DNA of 5,508 nt from Corynebacterium sp. (GTDB taxonomy: Bacteria > Actinomycetota > Actinomycetes > Mycobacteriales > Mycobacteriaceae): NCBI GenBank assembly GCA_030450335.1, contig JAKDIS010000148.1, forward strand, positions 1 to 5,508, in the 5' to 3' direction. The notes beneath the pieces were generated by a model. It did no database searches. It was not told where the DNA came from and saw only the letters and a program-made list of their open reading frames with translations. A program made the translations under genes and the position numbers. The first letter of the stretch is position 1, and each line of letters starts with the position of its first letter. This document shows positions 4,632 through 5,508 of this stretch, one piece after another.

Positions 4632-5508
4632 ATGATCGATCTGCGGCACCTGCGCGAGAACCCTGAAGCCGTCCGTGACGCCCAGCGGGCGCGCCGACGA
4701 GACCCCGCCGCCGTGGACGCGGTGCTCGAGGCCGACGTCCGCTGGCGCGAGATGACCGCGGCCTTCGAATCCGCGCGCGCCGAGCAGAAGGCCTTCGGCA
4801 AGCAGGTCGCCCAGGCGCAGGGGGAGCAGAAGCAGGCGCTGCTGGCCGAGGTCAAGCAGCTCTCGGCCGATGTGAAGCGCCTCGAGGCCGAGGCCGGTGA
4901 GGCCCTGACCACCCGCGATGCGGCTCTGCGGGAGATCCCGAACCTCTCCGAGGGCGCGCCCGAGGGCCTCGAGGCGGACTTCACCGTGCGCGAGCACGTC
5001 GGCGAGGTCCCCCGCTTCGACCACCCGGTCAAGGACCACCTAGAGATCGCCGAGGGGCTCCGGGCGATCGACATGGCCCGCGGCGCGAAGGTCTCCGGCG
5101 CCCGCTTCTACTTCCTGCGCGGCATCGGCGCCCAGCTGGAGCTGGCGATCCTGAACTCCGCCATCGACCAGGCCACCGACGCCGGGTTCACGCCCATGAT
5201 CACCCCCACTCTGGTGCTGCCCGAGTCGATGGAGGGCACCGGCTTCCTCGGCGAGCACGCCGATGAGGTGTACCACCTGGACAAGGGCGACGACCTGTAT
5301 CTCGTGGGCACCAGCGAGGTGGCGCTCGCCGGCTACCACAAGGACGAGATCATCGACCTCGAGGACGGCCCGCTCCGCTACGCCGGCTGGAGCGCCTGCT
5401 ACCGCCGCGAGGCCGGCAGCTACGGCAAGGACACGCGCGGCATCATCCGCGTCCACCAGTTCCACAAGGTGGAGATGTTCTCCTACTGCCGCATCGAGGA
5501 CTCCTACG
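4632..5508 (+). CDS. serS: Seryl-tRNA synthetase, C-terminus outside window
   Basis: This class II aminoacyl-tRNA synthetase charges tRNA-Ser with serine in the cytosol and also serves tRNA-Sec where present. The first 292 residues are visible, of about 420-430 in the family. Residues 1-105 form the N-terminal tRNA-binding helical arm: it opens MIDLRHLRENPEAV and has a charged, Glu/Lys/Ala-rich antiparallel coiled coil at about 28-98. The catalytic domain follows, with the conserved HLEIAEGL (136-143) and a motif 1 region ending in TPMITPTLV (187-195). The serine-binding loop GTSEV is at 226-230. Motif 2 appears as CYRREAGSYGKDTRG (256-270), then HQF (275-277) and KVE (279-281). Motif 3, with its class II arginine, lies beyond the right edge. 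The ATG at 4632 is chosen from the canonical MIDLRHLREN start. The gene is divergent from the lipid kinase across 55 bp. Confidence 0.97.
   Translation, partial: MIDLRHLRENPEAVRDAQRARRRDPAAVDAVLEADVRWREMTAAFESARAEQKAFGKQVAQAQGEQKQALLAEVKQLSADVKRLEAEAGEALTTRDAALREIPNLSEGAPEGLEADFTVREHVGEVPRFDHPVKDHLEIAEGLRAIDMARGAKVSGARFYFLRGIGAQLELAILNSAIDQATDAGFTPMITPTLVLPESMEGTGFLGEHADEVYHLDKGDDLYLVGTSEVALAGYHKDEIIDLEDGPLRYAGWSACYRREAGSYGKDTRGIIRVHQFHKVEMFSYCRIEDSY

Noticed and set aside
3476..4666. Long plus-strand open frame opposite the lipid kinase
   Set aside because: It lies antisense to a gene with clear GGDGT and PAGTGN motifs, its product is His/Arg/Gly-rich without recognisable domains, and such frames are expected in high-GC DNA.
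4577..5074. Upstream in-frame extension of the lipid kinase on the minus strand
   Set aside because: It would run antisense through the start and N-terminal arm of serS; the ATG at 4576 begins the membrane anchor and has a -10 element at leaderless spacing.

Overview
The window is high-GC, with strongly GC-biased third codon positions and compact gene spacing. Two of its genes appear to be leaderless. This points to an actinobacterium, probably in the order Micrococcales; a Brachybacterium-like genome is a guess from gene content and style, not something the sequence proves.

Layout. Positions 1 to about 1235 hold the promoter-proximal part of an ISL3-family insertion sequence, whose transposase is read leftward and runs off the left edge just before the expected catalytic glutamate. 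Next come two rightward tandem paralogues, both double-domain universal stress proteins (1368-2315 and 2438-3403). They align without gaps and are about 64% identical by hand count. Each has its own promoter, placed at the same distance, and its own copy of a leader hairpin that abuts the Shine-Dalgarno sequence. The second stress gene ends directly against the stop codon of a leftward membrane-anchored lipid kinase of the diacylglycerol kinase catalytic family (3404-4576). A 55-bp divergent intergenic region then leads into rightward serS, seryl-tRNA synthetase (4632 to the right edge, about two thirds of the protein).

How it fits together. The lipid kinase and serS are ordinary core genes. 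The stress-protein pair looks like a duplication that copied promoter and leader along with the coding sequence. The insertion sequence lies only about 54 bp upstream of the first stress gene's -10 element, so it may have replaced that gene's upstream control region, while the second copy keeps a DosR-box-like inverted repeat (GGAC-N4-GTCC) above its -10. The dgk/serS region has two -10 hexamers, each exactly 6 nt before its ATG, and a perfect 11-bp tandem repeat between or overlapping them.

No wholly new multi-gene system is evident. The most interesting signals are regulatory: the duplicated leader hairpin, the DosR-like site, and the compact divergent promoter with its tandem repeat. No stretch longer than 300 bases lacks a gene. 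No tRNA, rRNA or CRISPR array was seen.
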